From assembly GCF_042094015.1 (NCBI RefSeq), contig NZ_JBELDZ010000043.1, forward strand, positions 1-23,182: a stretch of DNA of 23,182 bases, given 5' to 3'. Below are positions 1 to 7,265 of this stretch, piece after piece. Under the pieces are notes generated by a model. It ran no database searches and was not told the origin of the DNA. It saw nothing but the letters and a program-made list of their open reading frames with translations. A program made the translations under genes and the position numbers. The DNA is from Aurantibacter sp042094015. Lineage in GTDB: Bacteria; Bacteroidota; Bacteroidia; Flavobacteriales; Flavobacteriaceae. Position 1 is the stretch's first letter; each line of letters begins with the position of its first letter.

Positions 1-540
1 AGTGGCATGAAAACTACAAGTACTTATATCACCGTATTTAAAAACAGATTTCCCTTTGTAGGTTACTGCAAAACAGTGCGCGGCATCGTAAATAACTTTT
101 AAACCATGTTTTTTAGCAATTTTATCAATAATTTCAACAGCACATGGATTACCAAAAACATGTGTAGCTAAAATAGCTGATGTTTTTGTTGTAATAGCTG
201 CTTCAATTTTAGTTTCATCAATAGTTAAAAATTCGGGATGTATATCCACAAAAACTGGAACACAACCTTCCCAAACAATACTCGAGGATGTAGCAACGTA
301 ACTAAAAGGTGTAGTAATAATTTCTCCTGATAATCCTAAAGTTTTAATTGCAATCTGCAAAGGTAAAGTTCCATTGGTTGTTGCAATTATATTAGGTACT
401 TGCAAATAAGCTTTAAGCTTTACTTCCAATTCCTTTACTAAAACACCTCTATTAGTCATCCAGCCAGTATCCCATGCACGCTTTAATATAGCCTGATACT
501 CTTCTTGTGGAGGCAAAAATGTTTTAGTAACGTTTATCAT
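1..540 (-). CDS. DegT/DnrJ/EryC1/StrS-family PLP-dependent sugar aminotransferase (N-terminal 180 residues, cut by window edge)
   Basis: Translated on the minus strand from the ATG at 538-540, the frame stays open to base 1 (180 codons). The start reads MINVTKTFLPPQEEY, and residues later in the frame include NGTLPLQIA, ITTPFSYVATSSSIVW and IYDAAHCF, which are hallmarks of the sugar-nucleotide aminotransferase fold: substrate/PLP phosphate loop, then the Asp that contacts the PLP pyridine nitrogen. The last visible residues are CSFHAT; in this family a lysine that forms the Schiff base with PLP normally follows immediately, so the window cuts just before the catalytic residue. Such enzymes transaminate keto-sugar nucleotides to make amino sugars for surface glycans. 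It is the last visible gene of the polysaccharide operon, 4 bp after the preceding stop. The sugar made cannot be told from this half. Confidence 0.9.
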   Translation of the reverse strand, partial: MINVTKTFLPPQEEYQAILKRAWDTGWMTNRGVLVKELEVKLKAYLQVPNIIATTNGTLPLQIAIKTLGLSGEIITTPFSYVATSSSIVWEGCVPVFVDIHPEFLTIDETKIEAAITTKTSAILATHVFGNPCAVEIIDKIAKKHGLKVIYDAAHCFAVTYKGKSVFKYGDISTCSFHAT

Positions 541-544
541 GTAA

Positions 545-1843
545 TTATTTTAATATTTTTTTTAAAAGCATTACTCCAGGGATTTTTTTAAAATTTTCAA
601 GTAACTTATCAAACTTCTTATTGAGTCTGTTTATTTTTCTTAAACTCTCCAAAGACCTAATTTCTAGCTTTTTACTTTCTTCAGAAATAGTTTTAATTTC
701 AGAATATAAAATTTCTGTATTTGCATTTAAATCATCAATTGTATAATGATATTTTTCCGGTACATCTAAGTCAGCAGTTAAATAATCCAGTACTTTTAAA
801 TCATTCATCAATTTAGTAAAATTATCAAATCTATACTTAAACAAACTATTAAACTGAGTAAAATCTGCTTCATTATATACATCTTCAATAGATTTATTTC
901 CTAAATCCTCGTACTTTATATATGGTATTTTATAAAACTCTGCTATTTCTTGAACTCTAATATCTCTGGCAATCATAACTGCTGGTATACCTTGAATTAA
1001 AGCTGCAATACAGCCATGTAACCTGGCCCCTAAAACAAAATCATATTTTCCAATAATATCAAACCATTCTTTAAAAGTATTATTAAAAATCCCATTTTTG
1101 CTTATTTGATCTAAAGCTAGCTTACCATTTTTATAATTATTATAACTAATTAATTCCATTTGCTTGATCGGCTGATCATTAGCTACTTCTTTTTTAAAGA
1201 TAACTTCATCCAAAAAATCTTGTCCAAGAATTGGCACGTTACTAAGTATTTTTTCATTTAAAGAAGCCATGGTTCTATGGTATACCACTATAGGCTTCTC
1301 AAAACTTTTATTCTTAACAATCTTTAAATTTCTATTTAATGGTCCAAATAACGTAGGACATCCAATTTGAATTATATTTTTTTGTTTAAAACCTTCTTTT
1401 AATAAAGTTGAAGCAGTATGCGGTCCTCTTACCCCAATAAATTCACTAGATTTAATTACATAACTTAATAGTTCAACCAAAGATGGATGTAGTGAAGTAA
1501 TACCATTAGATGTACTAGAATAATCTTGAATACCTAATGAAAAAGCTATAGTTTTAATGTTTAAGTCCTTTACAAATTTTGTATATCTAGATACATCTCT
1601 TTTTTCTGTAACATGTGTTGCAAAAGCAATTACACATAAATCATATTCATTTTGGTATTGATTTATTTTAGAAAAATCATTAACAAAATCGGCATTAAAT
1701 AATTTTATTAGAGTTCTAGATATCAAACTAGCTCCATGATTACTTGCATATTTAGTACTATCTTTAGCCCAATCTTCATGGCTATTTATCTCATAGTTAT
1801 ATTCTGGTCCAAGACCAATTACCATTGCTTTCATTTTCACCAT
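545..1843 (-). CDS. polysaccharide pyruvyl transferase-family protein with C-terminal coiled coil
   Basis: 432 residues. The family signature is seen near residues 268-300: DFVLGARLHGCIAALIQGIP, with R274, H276 and G277, followed by a segment resembling the usual end of the PF04230 fold. Enzymes of this family transfer pyruvate from phosphoenolpyruvate to a sugar as a ketal, though some members have other roles, so the reaction is inferred. Beyond the core, residues about 368-420 are charged and heptad-like (many E, K, L, I, N), predicting a coiled coil, and the tail 421-432 (IPGVMLLKKILK) is basic and amphipathic. The predicted start has two further in-frame ATGs within seven codons (MVKMKAM), so the exact start is uncertain. 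It lies 3 bp after the ABC ATPase stop and 4 bp before the aminotransferase, in the same operon. No membrane-spanning segment or signal peptide is seen, so a cytoplasmic enzyme is likely. Confidence 0.8.
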   Translation of the reverse strand: MVKMKAMVIGLGPEYNYEINSHEDWAKDSTKYASNHGASLISRTLIKLFNADFVNDFSKINQYQNEYDLCVIAFATHVTEKRDVSRYTKFVKDLNIKTIAFSLGIQDYSSTSNGITSLHPSLVELLSYVIKSSEFIGVRGPHTASTLLKEGFKQKNIIQIGCPTLFGPLNRNLKIVKNKSFEKPIVVYHRTMASLNEKILSNVPILGQDFLDEVIFKKEVANDQPIKQMELISYNNYKNGKLALDQISKNGIFNNTFKEWFDIIGKYDFVLGARLHGCIAALIQGIPAVMIARDIRVQEIAEFYKIPYIKYEDLGNKSIEDVYNEADFTQFNSLFKYRFDNFTKLMNDLKVLDYLTADLDVPEKYHYTIDDLNANTEILYSEIKTISEESKKLEIRSLESLRKINRLNKKFDKLLENFKKIPGVMLLKKILK

Positions 1844-1846
1844 TTT

Positions 1847-3046
1847 TTATTTATAATTAGCCTTTAATAAAAATGAAGGCCATATTTGCTCCTTGTCAAT
1901 AACTTGAAATGAAGCCATACTATTAGACCTAATAATTGGTTCTTTTCTTTTTCTACTAACTATAGATAAATTAATACTGTATACACCTTTAGATAATTGA
2001 ATTTCTTTATGCGTAACAGTAAAAGTTATATATTTATCATCACCAATAAATAAATCCTCTTCTTTATTTCTCTCCAGCATAGCTACGGGACGTTGTTCTT
2101 TATCATAAATAAATATAGAAAACAAAGGTATTTCTATATTTTCTAACAACTTTATTTTAAGAAATATATTTAAGTCTTCTCCCCTATTTAATTGAGGTAA
2201 TCCATTTTCGTCCTTTAAAGAAGTAACAACTTTAACTTCATTTATTTTTAATGAATTATCTGTAAAAACTATATTCTGGTCGTTTGTAGCAAATCTTGAG
2301 TAATATAAATCTATAGCTGAGCTAACATCTTTACCTTGAAATTTAGCTTTACCTTTATCTAATAAAATAATTTTATTACATATTCTAGATACCATAGGCA
2401 TACTATGACTAACAAAGATAACAGCTGTATTGGGTAAAATAGTATCAATCGTTTTATAGCATTTTAAAATAAAACCTAAATCTCCAACTGCTAAAACCTC
2501 ATCTATAATTAAAACATCAGGCTCCATTTGTGCTGCTACAGCAAAACCTAAGCGGACTTTCATCCCAGAACTATAGTTCTGTATTGGCATATCTATAAAT
2601 TCTTCTAGCTCAGAAAATTCAATGATTTTTTCAAGTTTATCATCAATTTCTTTTCTAGTAAAACCAAGAATTGCTCCATTATTATATACATTTTCTCGAC
2701 CACTTAAAATAGGATTAAATCCAGCACCTAGTTCTATTAAAGCACCAACTCTACCTTTAATAGTAATTTTGCCTTCATCGGGATTTATTAATCCATTTAA
2801 AATTTTTAAAAGCGTAGATTTCCCTGCTCCGTTATGACCAATTAACCCTAAACATTCGCCCCTTTTTAATTCAAAATTAATATCTTTAACTGCCCAAAAT
2901 TCTTTTGGCCTAAGTACTCTTTCTTTTCTATTACCAGTAATTCCCGAAAATAAATCTTTAACACCATACCAAAGACTTGTTTTTAAATCTTTGCAGAATT
3001 TTTTACTTAATCCTTCTACTTTTATTAAAACATTTTGATCTTCCAT
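1847..3046 (-). CDS. wzt: ABC transporter ATP-binding protein for polysaccharide export, Wzt type with C-terminal domain
   Basis: 399 residues. The nucleotide-binding domain spans about 8-245: Walker A GHNGAGKST at 70-78, signature SSGMK at 159-163, Walker B VLIIDE at 178-183 and the switch histidine H214 in FVSHS. An insertion before Walker A (residues 20-50) and the segment IELGAGFNPILSGRENVY match the polysaccharide-export subfamily (Wzt/TagH/KpsT group). Residues about 255-399 form an extra domain rich in beta-prone sequence, in the place of the Wzt carbohydrate-binding domain, which in characterised O-antigen systems recognises the modified non-reducing end of the finished chain. It would energise the permease encoded 2 bp upstream. 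The C-terminal domain is assigned by position and composition rather than by a sharp motif. Confidence 0.9.
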   Translation of the reverse strand: MEDQNVLIKVEGLSKKFCKDLKTSLWYGVKDLFSGITGNRKERVLRPKEFWAVKDINFELKRGECLGLIGHNGAGKSTLLKILNGLINPDEGKITIKGRVGALIELGAGFNPILSGRENVYNNGAILGFTRKEIDDKLEKIIEFSELEEFIDMPIQNYSSGMKVRLGFAVAAQMEPDVLIIDEVLAVGDLGFILKCYKTIDTILPNTAVIFVSHSMPMVSRICNKIILLDKGKAKFQGKDVSSAIDLYYSRFATNDQNIVFTDNSLKINEVKVVTSLKDENGLPQLNRGEDLNIFLKIKLLENIEIPLFSIFIYDKEQRPVAMLERNKEEDLFIGDDKYITFTVTHKEIQLSKGVYSINLSIVSRKRKEPIIRSNSMASFQVIDKEQIWPSFLLKANYK

Positions 3047-3048
3047 AA

Positions 3049-3888
3049 TTAAGCACTTAGACGTTCTACAATTATTGGAATAGATATTCTATAAATAATT
3101 AACCCAAGTAACAATAAAGGTAAGCATAAAGCAAGCACTAATAAAAAGTACATTACGTGTTCTGAGTTAATACCTACAACTAAATCTCTTGTAGTTAAAA
3201 TAATTGGTGTGATAGGATTTAAATTCATAATAGTTTTTAATAATCCACTTTTTGGGATTACATATACAACAGGAGTTATATACATTAAAAACTGCATTCC
3301 AAATGTAATAAGTCTATTTATATCCGTGTATAATAATCCAATTGGTGTAATAAACAACCCTAAAGTAGTTCCAAATAATACAGCTCCAAATATTGCTAAT
3401 GGCACTAGCAATAACTGTAAACTAAAACCAACATCATAGTAAAAAACAAATATGATAAGTAAAATTACTTTAATTGAAGTATTAAATAATAATTTATAAA
3501 TTCCAGAAACTATTAAAGCTTCTTTTGGAAAATTAATTTTTGTTAAAATACCTCTAGCTGCATTTGTACTTTTTAGAGGAGAATTTATTGATTCTGTAAT
3601 TATTGACCATATCAAAGTTCCAGAAAAAGCATACAACGGATATGGCATTCCTGTCTCTGTTAATTGAATTGTCCCACTATTATTTAATACAATCCATACT
3701 AATGCAGTAGCTAAAGGCATAATAAAAGCCCACAACACTCCAAAATAAGATTGTCTGTATTGTGCTTTAATATCTCTTTCTGCCAATTGCCTAGCTAAAA
3801 ACCTTGACTTATAGATGTCTTTAAAACTATCTTTTACAAGATTAAAAAGATTTAGCTTATTTTCTTTCTGGTAGATTTTAACTTCCAA
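3049..3888 (-). CDS. wzm: ABC-2 type polysaccharide export permease (Wzm type)
   Basis: 279 residues. After a cytoplasmic N-terminus of about 45 residues comes the family hallmark RDIKAQYRQSYFGVLWAFI, then about six hydrophobic segments (roughly 49-70, 87-105, 134-152, 155-182, 195-215, 246-270), as in ABC2_membrane permeases of O-antigen, capsule and teichoic-acid exporters. It should form a homodimer in the inner membrane and pair with the ATPase encoded 2 bp downstream to move lipid-linked polysaccharide out of the cytoplasm. The start at 3888 is only 1 bp after the stop of the co-polymerase gene, which suggests translational coupling. The substrate cannot be read from the sequence. Confidence 0.93.
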   Translation of the reverse strand: MEVKIYQKENKLNLFNLVKDSFKDIYKSRFLARQLAERDIKAQYRQSYFGVLWAFIMPLATALVWIVLNNSGTIQLTETGMPYPLYAFSGTLIWSIITESINSPLKSTNAARGILTKINFPKEALIVSGIYKLLFNTSIKVILLIIFVFYYDVGFSLQLLLVPLAIFGAVLFGTTLGLFITPIGLLYTDINRLITFGMQFLMYITPVVYVIPKSGLLKTIMNLNPITPIILTTRDLVVGINSEHVMYFLLVLALCLPLLLLGLIIYRISIPIIVERLSA

Positions 3889-3889
3889 C

Positions 3890-6355
3890 TTATTTTTTAG
3901 TTTTAAACCTATTAATAAAACTCTTAATTACTGATGTTTTTTCAACATTAGTTTCATGGTATCCATTAGCATAGGCTCCATATCCATAACCATAGCCATA
4001 GCCATAGACATAGCCATAACGACCTTTAACATCGTAATGATTATAAACAACACTTAGATTTTCAATCTCTTTAGCTTTATATTTAGCACTAATCAGGTTA
4101 AGCATTTCTTTCTCTGTATAATTTTGTCTTACTACGTAAACAGTAGTATCAACAAACTTTAATAATTCAAATGCGTCTGCAACTAAACCTACAGGAGGCG
4201 TATCTAAAACGATGTAGTCGTATTTTTTCTTTAACTCGGTTATAAAATTAACCATAGTTTCTCCAATTAATAATTCAGATGGGTTTGGAGGTATTGGACC
4301 TGAAACAATTAAATCCAAATTTTCAACTTTTGTATGATGGGTAATATCTTTTAAAGACTTATCGCCAATTAAATAGTTAACAACTCCAACATCATTATTC
4401 ACCTCGAAATCATCAAATATTTTTGGCTTACGCAAATCAAGTCCAACAATAACCGTTTTTTTATCACTCAAAGCAAAAACACTTGCTATATTTATTGAAC
4501 AAAAAGTTTTTCCTTCTCCACTAATAGAAGAGGTTAACATAACTGTTTTGGCGCCTTCAATTTTATTTTTATTATAAAAAAAGGACAAATTAGACCTTAT
4601 AGCTCTAAAAGATTCTGAAATAGGAGATTTAGGTTTTTTTAAAACTATTAAGTTATTTTCTTCATTGTGTTTGCCAACAACACCTAGTAAAGGTATTTTA
4701 GATTGAGATTCAATATCTTCTGGACTGTGAAATTTCTTATCTAAAAAAGTAACAATAAAAGCTAATGCAATAAATGGTATTAATGCAGCAAAAACTCCAA
4801 ACACATATCTAATATTTAAATCTACCGTATTTCTAGGCTGACCAATATCTTTTGCTGGTTCTATCAATAATATATCTGACACATTACTAGCTTTAATTAA
4901 ATCTGCTTCACCTCGCTTTTTTAAGTACAAATTATACGTAGCTTGGCTAAGTAGATATTGTCGCTCTATAGCCTGAAGTGTTTGTTCATTTTCTGGCATT
5001 AAAGCAAATTGATTCTCTAATTGATATATCTTTGTATTTAAATTTTTAATTTGAAAATTCAAATTACTTTTAACGGCCTTTATATTTTCTAACAAGACAA
5101 TTTTTAAGGCTTCTATTTGCCTATTTAAGTCCACAAATACTGTAGCATCACTCTTAACTGAATATTCTAAGTTAGATTTCTCTACAGATAGCTGGGTTAT
5201 TTTAGAAACATTTGTTGATATATTGCTCTCTGTTACTCCTTCTAAAGCCGGAGCAGGAAAGCTTGTAAAATCATTACTAGTTAATAAATAGTTTTTAAGA
5301 ATATTATAAGAAACTTTAGTTTCTTCTATACTTTCTTTTTCTGTTTCAAATGTCTGCTTTTTACTAGATAACAATTTACTTTCACTATCTATATCAAAAA
5401 TTTTATTTGCTCTCTTAAATTCATTTAAAGAATCTGCTTTAGATGTCAAATCGCCTTTAACCCTACTTAACTGTTTATCTATAAAAGCTATGGTTTTTGT
5501 AGCATACTCGTTCTTTTTTTCTAATTGATCTTTATCAAGTATAGATATTGAAGTATTCAAATAATCTACAATTTTTTGCTTATTTTTATTTGTTAACCTT
5601 AATGTTAATAAAGGTGAGCCAGGTTCATTTTTAACGGTATACACACTATTTAAACGTGAGACTATTGCATCAAAATTATTAAATCTAATAAAAAACTCTT
5701 GCCCTTTAATTACTTTACGATTTGGCAGTAAATTAAGTTGTCCTTTCAAAAATGGTAGATTAATATAATCCCCAATTTTATAGCGCTTTTTTATAGACTT
5801 CTCAGCTACTGGTAAGTTATTAAACGTTTTATTTACATATTCTTGAGCTCTAACCGTATTTTGATCTTTATTAAAGTTAACTTCTAAATCGAATTCATTC
5901 TCTGAAACAAAAGTAATTTTATGTAATACATTTATTGCTTGATAAGCTTCTTTATCAATCTGAAACTTAAAAGGCACTTGACCATATACGTCTGCTTTAT
6001 AAAAGCGACCTTGTTTTAAATAAGAAAAAAACAATTCTAAACTATCTACAACTTTTTCATGATGTTTTCTAGATTTTAATTCTAGTAAAACATTTTGAAC
6101 TTTACCAGAAATACCGCCATAATTAAAAATAAGACTCGTGTTATTAGTAAAAAGCGGATTTTTATCGTCTTGAACAGAAACCTGAGAACTCAAAGTATAA
6201 GGAAATTCTCTTCTAATATTTTGATGGTAAACGACATAAAGCGCAATTATTAAAACCAACAAAAACCATTTCCAATAACTTAATAAGCGAAAGAAAAAAG
6301 ATTTAAAATCAAAATTCAAACTTATAGCATCATCCTTAAAACCTAAATCATTCAT
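3890..6355 (-). CDS. wzc: Wzc-like polysaccharide co-polymerase with BY-type tyrosine kinase domain
   Basis: 821 residues, the size of a fused PCP-2a protein. TM1 is at about 29-44 and TM2 at about 517-538, enclosing a long periplasmic region with heptad-rich helices (about 270-480). The cytoplasmic kinase has Walker A SGEGKT at 612-617 (K616), Walker A' LDLRKP with D640, and Walker B VLDTPP with D718. The C-terminus holds nine tyrosines between residues 780 and 799 in a YGYVYGYG-type run, the expected autophosphorylation cluster. Such proteins control chain length and export of capsule or exopolysaccharide, with cycling between phosphorylated and unphosphorylated oligomers. The gene sits 5 bp after the wza-like gene and 1 bp before the permease. 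The tyrosine cluster is encoded by a hexanucleotide repeat, which is unusual enough to be listed on its own. Confidence 0.95.
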   Translation of the reverse strand: MNDLGFKDDAISLNFDFKSFFFRLLSYWKWFLLVLIIALYVVYHQNIRREFPYTLSSQVSVQDDKNPLFTNNTSLIFNYGGISGKVQNVLLELKSRKHHEKVVDSLELFFSYLKQGRFYKADVYGQVPFKFQIDKEAYQAINVLHKITFVSENEFDLEVNFNKDQNTVRAQEYVNKTFNNLPVAEKSIKKRYKIGDYINLPFLKGQLNLLPNRKVIKGQEFFIRFNNFDAIVSRLNSVYTVKNEPGSPLLTLRLTNKNKQKIVDYLNTSISILDKDQLEKKNEYATKTIAFIDKQLSRVKGDLTSKADSLNEFKRANKIFDIDSESKLLSSKKQTFETEKESIEETKVSYNILKNYLLTSNDFTSFPAPALEGVTESNISTNVSKITQLSVEKSNLEYSVKSDATVFVDLNRQIEALKIVLLENIKAVKSNLNFQIKNLNTKIYQLENQFALMPENEQTLQAIERQYLLSQATYNLYLKKRGEADLIKASNVSDILLIEPAKDIGQPRNTVDLNIRYVFGVFAALIPFIALAFIVTFLDKKFHSPEDIESQSKIPLLGVVGKHNEENNLIVLKKPKSPISESFRAIRSNLSFFYNKNKIEGAKTVMLTSSISGEGKTFCSINIASVFALSDKKTVIVGLDLRKPKIFDDFEVNNDVGVVNYLIGDKSLKDITHHTKVENLDLIVSGPIPPNPSELLIGETMVNFITELKKKYDYIVLDTPPVGLVADAFELLKFVDTTVYVVRQNYTEKEMLNLISAKYKAKEIENLSVVYNHYDVKGRYGYVYGYGYGYGYGAYANGYHETNVEKTSVIKSFINRFKTKK
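3978..4019 (-). repeat. hexanucleotide tandem repeat encoding the Tyr-Gly run of the Wzc-like kinase
   Basis: Seven consecutive 6-bp units on the plus strand (CCATAT, CCATAA, CCATAG three times, ACATAG, CCATAA) read on the minus strand as TAT followed by GGN, or GTC once. They encode Y780 to G793 of the kinase: seven tyrosines alternating with six glycines and one valine. All tyrosines use TAT. Gain or loss of a unit would keep the frame and change the number of tyrosines by one. Confidence 0.9.
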
Positions 6356-6360
6356 AATAT

Positions 6361-7158
6361 CTATAAGTTACGTGCTAAAAAATAAGTAGAAACTAGTACT
6401 GACAAAATAGAAGCTACGGTTCTAAAAGTTTCGGTTGCAGTTTGTCCTGCACCTAAAGCCTTACGTTTTAATGGTTTTACTAATATAATATCGTTTGGCT
6501 TAATAAAATAAAATTCAGATTGCATTGCTGCAATATCTGTAACATCAATATGATGAATTTTTTGGCCTTCGGGATATTGTCTAATAATCAAAACATCCTT
6601 TCTATCTCCAGTTTGTGCAATATCACCTGCGTTTGCAATTGCTTCAATAATATTAACACGATCTTGGAATAAGACCTGGCTTCCTTTTCGTCCAATTTCC
6701 CCAATAGTGGTATATTTTAAACCTGGTAATTTTACAGTAACATATATTTGAGCTGTCTCTTTAAAATAGGATTCATACAACAATTCCTTAATTTTAGTTT
6801 CTATCTCTTCAAGAGTAAATCCTAAAACGTTTATTTTACCCAAAACAGGAAATTCAATATTACCATGTAAATCAACTGTATTACCACTAAAATACAAATC
6901 TTCTTGAGAGTTACCTGGAGTTACTGTTGTTTGATTAAATATCTCTGTAACTTTCTGAACATCTTCTCCTTGAGTTTTTACAGATATTTTTAACTGGTCA
7001 TTTATTTGCAACCTATACGGCTTAGAAGCTTCCTTAATTGCTAAAGAATCTTCCACAACAGTACCTTTATCTTGAAGATACACAACATCTCTATTCGTAA
7101 TACAAGAGCTTAAAGAAAAAATAATTAAAACAATAAAAAGCAGAGATTTAAAACTCAT
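6361..7158 (-). CDS. wza: outer-membrane polysaccharide export lipoprotein (Wza-like OPX)
   Basis: 265 residues. Residues 1-19 form a lipoprotein signal peptide (hydrophobic core LLFIVLIIFSL, lipobox LSSC, lipidated Cys19). Residues about 46-145 match the poly_export domain (YRLQINDQLKISV at the start; VDLHGNIEFPVLGKINVLG inside), followed by one SLBB-type domain (about 148-200) and the segment PNDIILVKP at 221-229. The C-terminal 246-262 is hydrophobic and could be the outer-membrane-spanning helix seen in Wza. OPX proteins form the channel through which capsule or exopolysaccharide leaves the cell and contact the periplasmic part of Wzc. It is the first gene of the minus-strand operon, with a clear promoter 23 nt upstream. 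Shorter than E. coli Wza (379 residues), as usual for Bacteroidota versions. Confidence 0.93.
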   Translation of the reverse strand: MSFKSLLFIVLIIFSLSSCITNRDVVYLQDKGTVVEDSLAIKEASKPYRLQINDQLKISVKTQGEDVQKVTEIFNQTTVTPGNSQEDLYFSGNTVDLHGNIEFPVLGKINVLGFTLEEIETKIKELLYESYFKETAQIYVTVKLPGLKYTTIGEIGRKGSQVLFQDRVNIIEAIANAGDIAQTGDRKDVLIIRQYPEGQKIHHIDVTDIAAMQSEFYFIKPNDIILVKPLKRKALGAGQTATETFRTVASILSVLVSTYFLARNL

Positions 7159-7181
7159 TTTCGTTTAAAATTGAATGAACA

Positions 7182-7210
7182 CAAATATAAGTTTTAGCCA
7201 CTAATAACAA
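7182..7210 (-). promoter_or_regulatory. promoter of the polysaccharide export operon
   Basis: On the minus strand the -7 box TATATTTG (7182-7189) matches the Bacteroidota consensus TAnnTTTG exactly. A TTG at 7208-7210, within a longer TTTTG, lies 18 nt upstream, in the -33 position. The box ends 23 nt before the wza ATG. No other promoter-like sequence is seen between the closely spaced genes down to base 1. Confidence 0.75.
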
Positions 7211-7241
7211 AACTTTAAAGCGGTTTTTATAAATTTTGTCC

Positions 7242-7249
7242 TTAATTTG
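7242..7249 (+). promoter_or_regulatory. possible -7 box for the ABC-F gene
   Basis: TTAATTTG differs from TAnnTTTG at one position and ends 16 nt before the GTG proposed as start of the ABC-F gene. No convincing -33 TTG is seen at the right distance. It is back to back with the operon promoter on the other strand, so the 107-bp space holds two divergent promoters. Confidence 0.4.
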
Positions 7250-7265
7250 CAGCAAAATTTATATT

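Noticed and set aside
1..540. Aminotransferase considered as a broken gene
   Set aside because: The frame is open to the first base; it is cut by the window edge, not by a mutation.
2622..2837. 71-codon open frame on the plus strand opposite the Wzt-like ATPase
   Set aside because: It mirrors the conserved ATPase codons, has no promoter box and resembles no protein.
7236..7265. TTG at 7236 as start of the ABC-F protein
   Set aside because: It adds ten residues foreign to the family and lies on top of the likely promoter; the GTG at 7266 gives the normal N-terminus.
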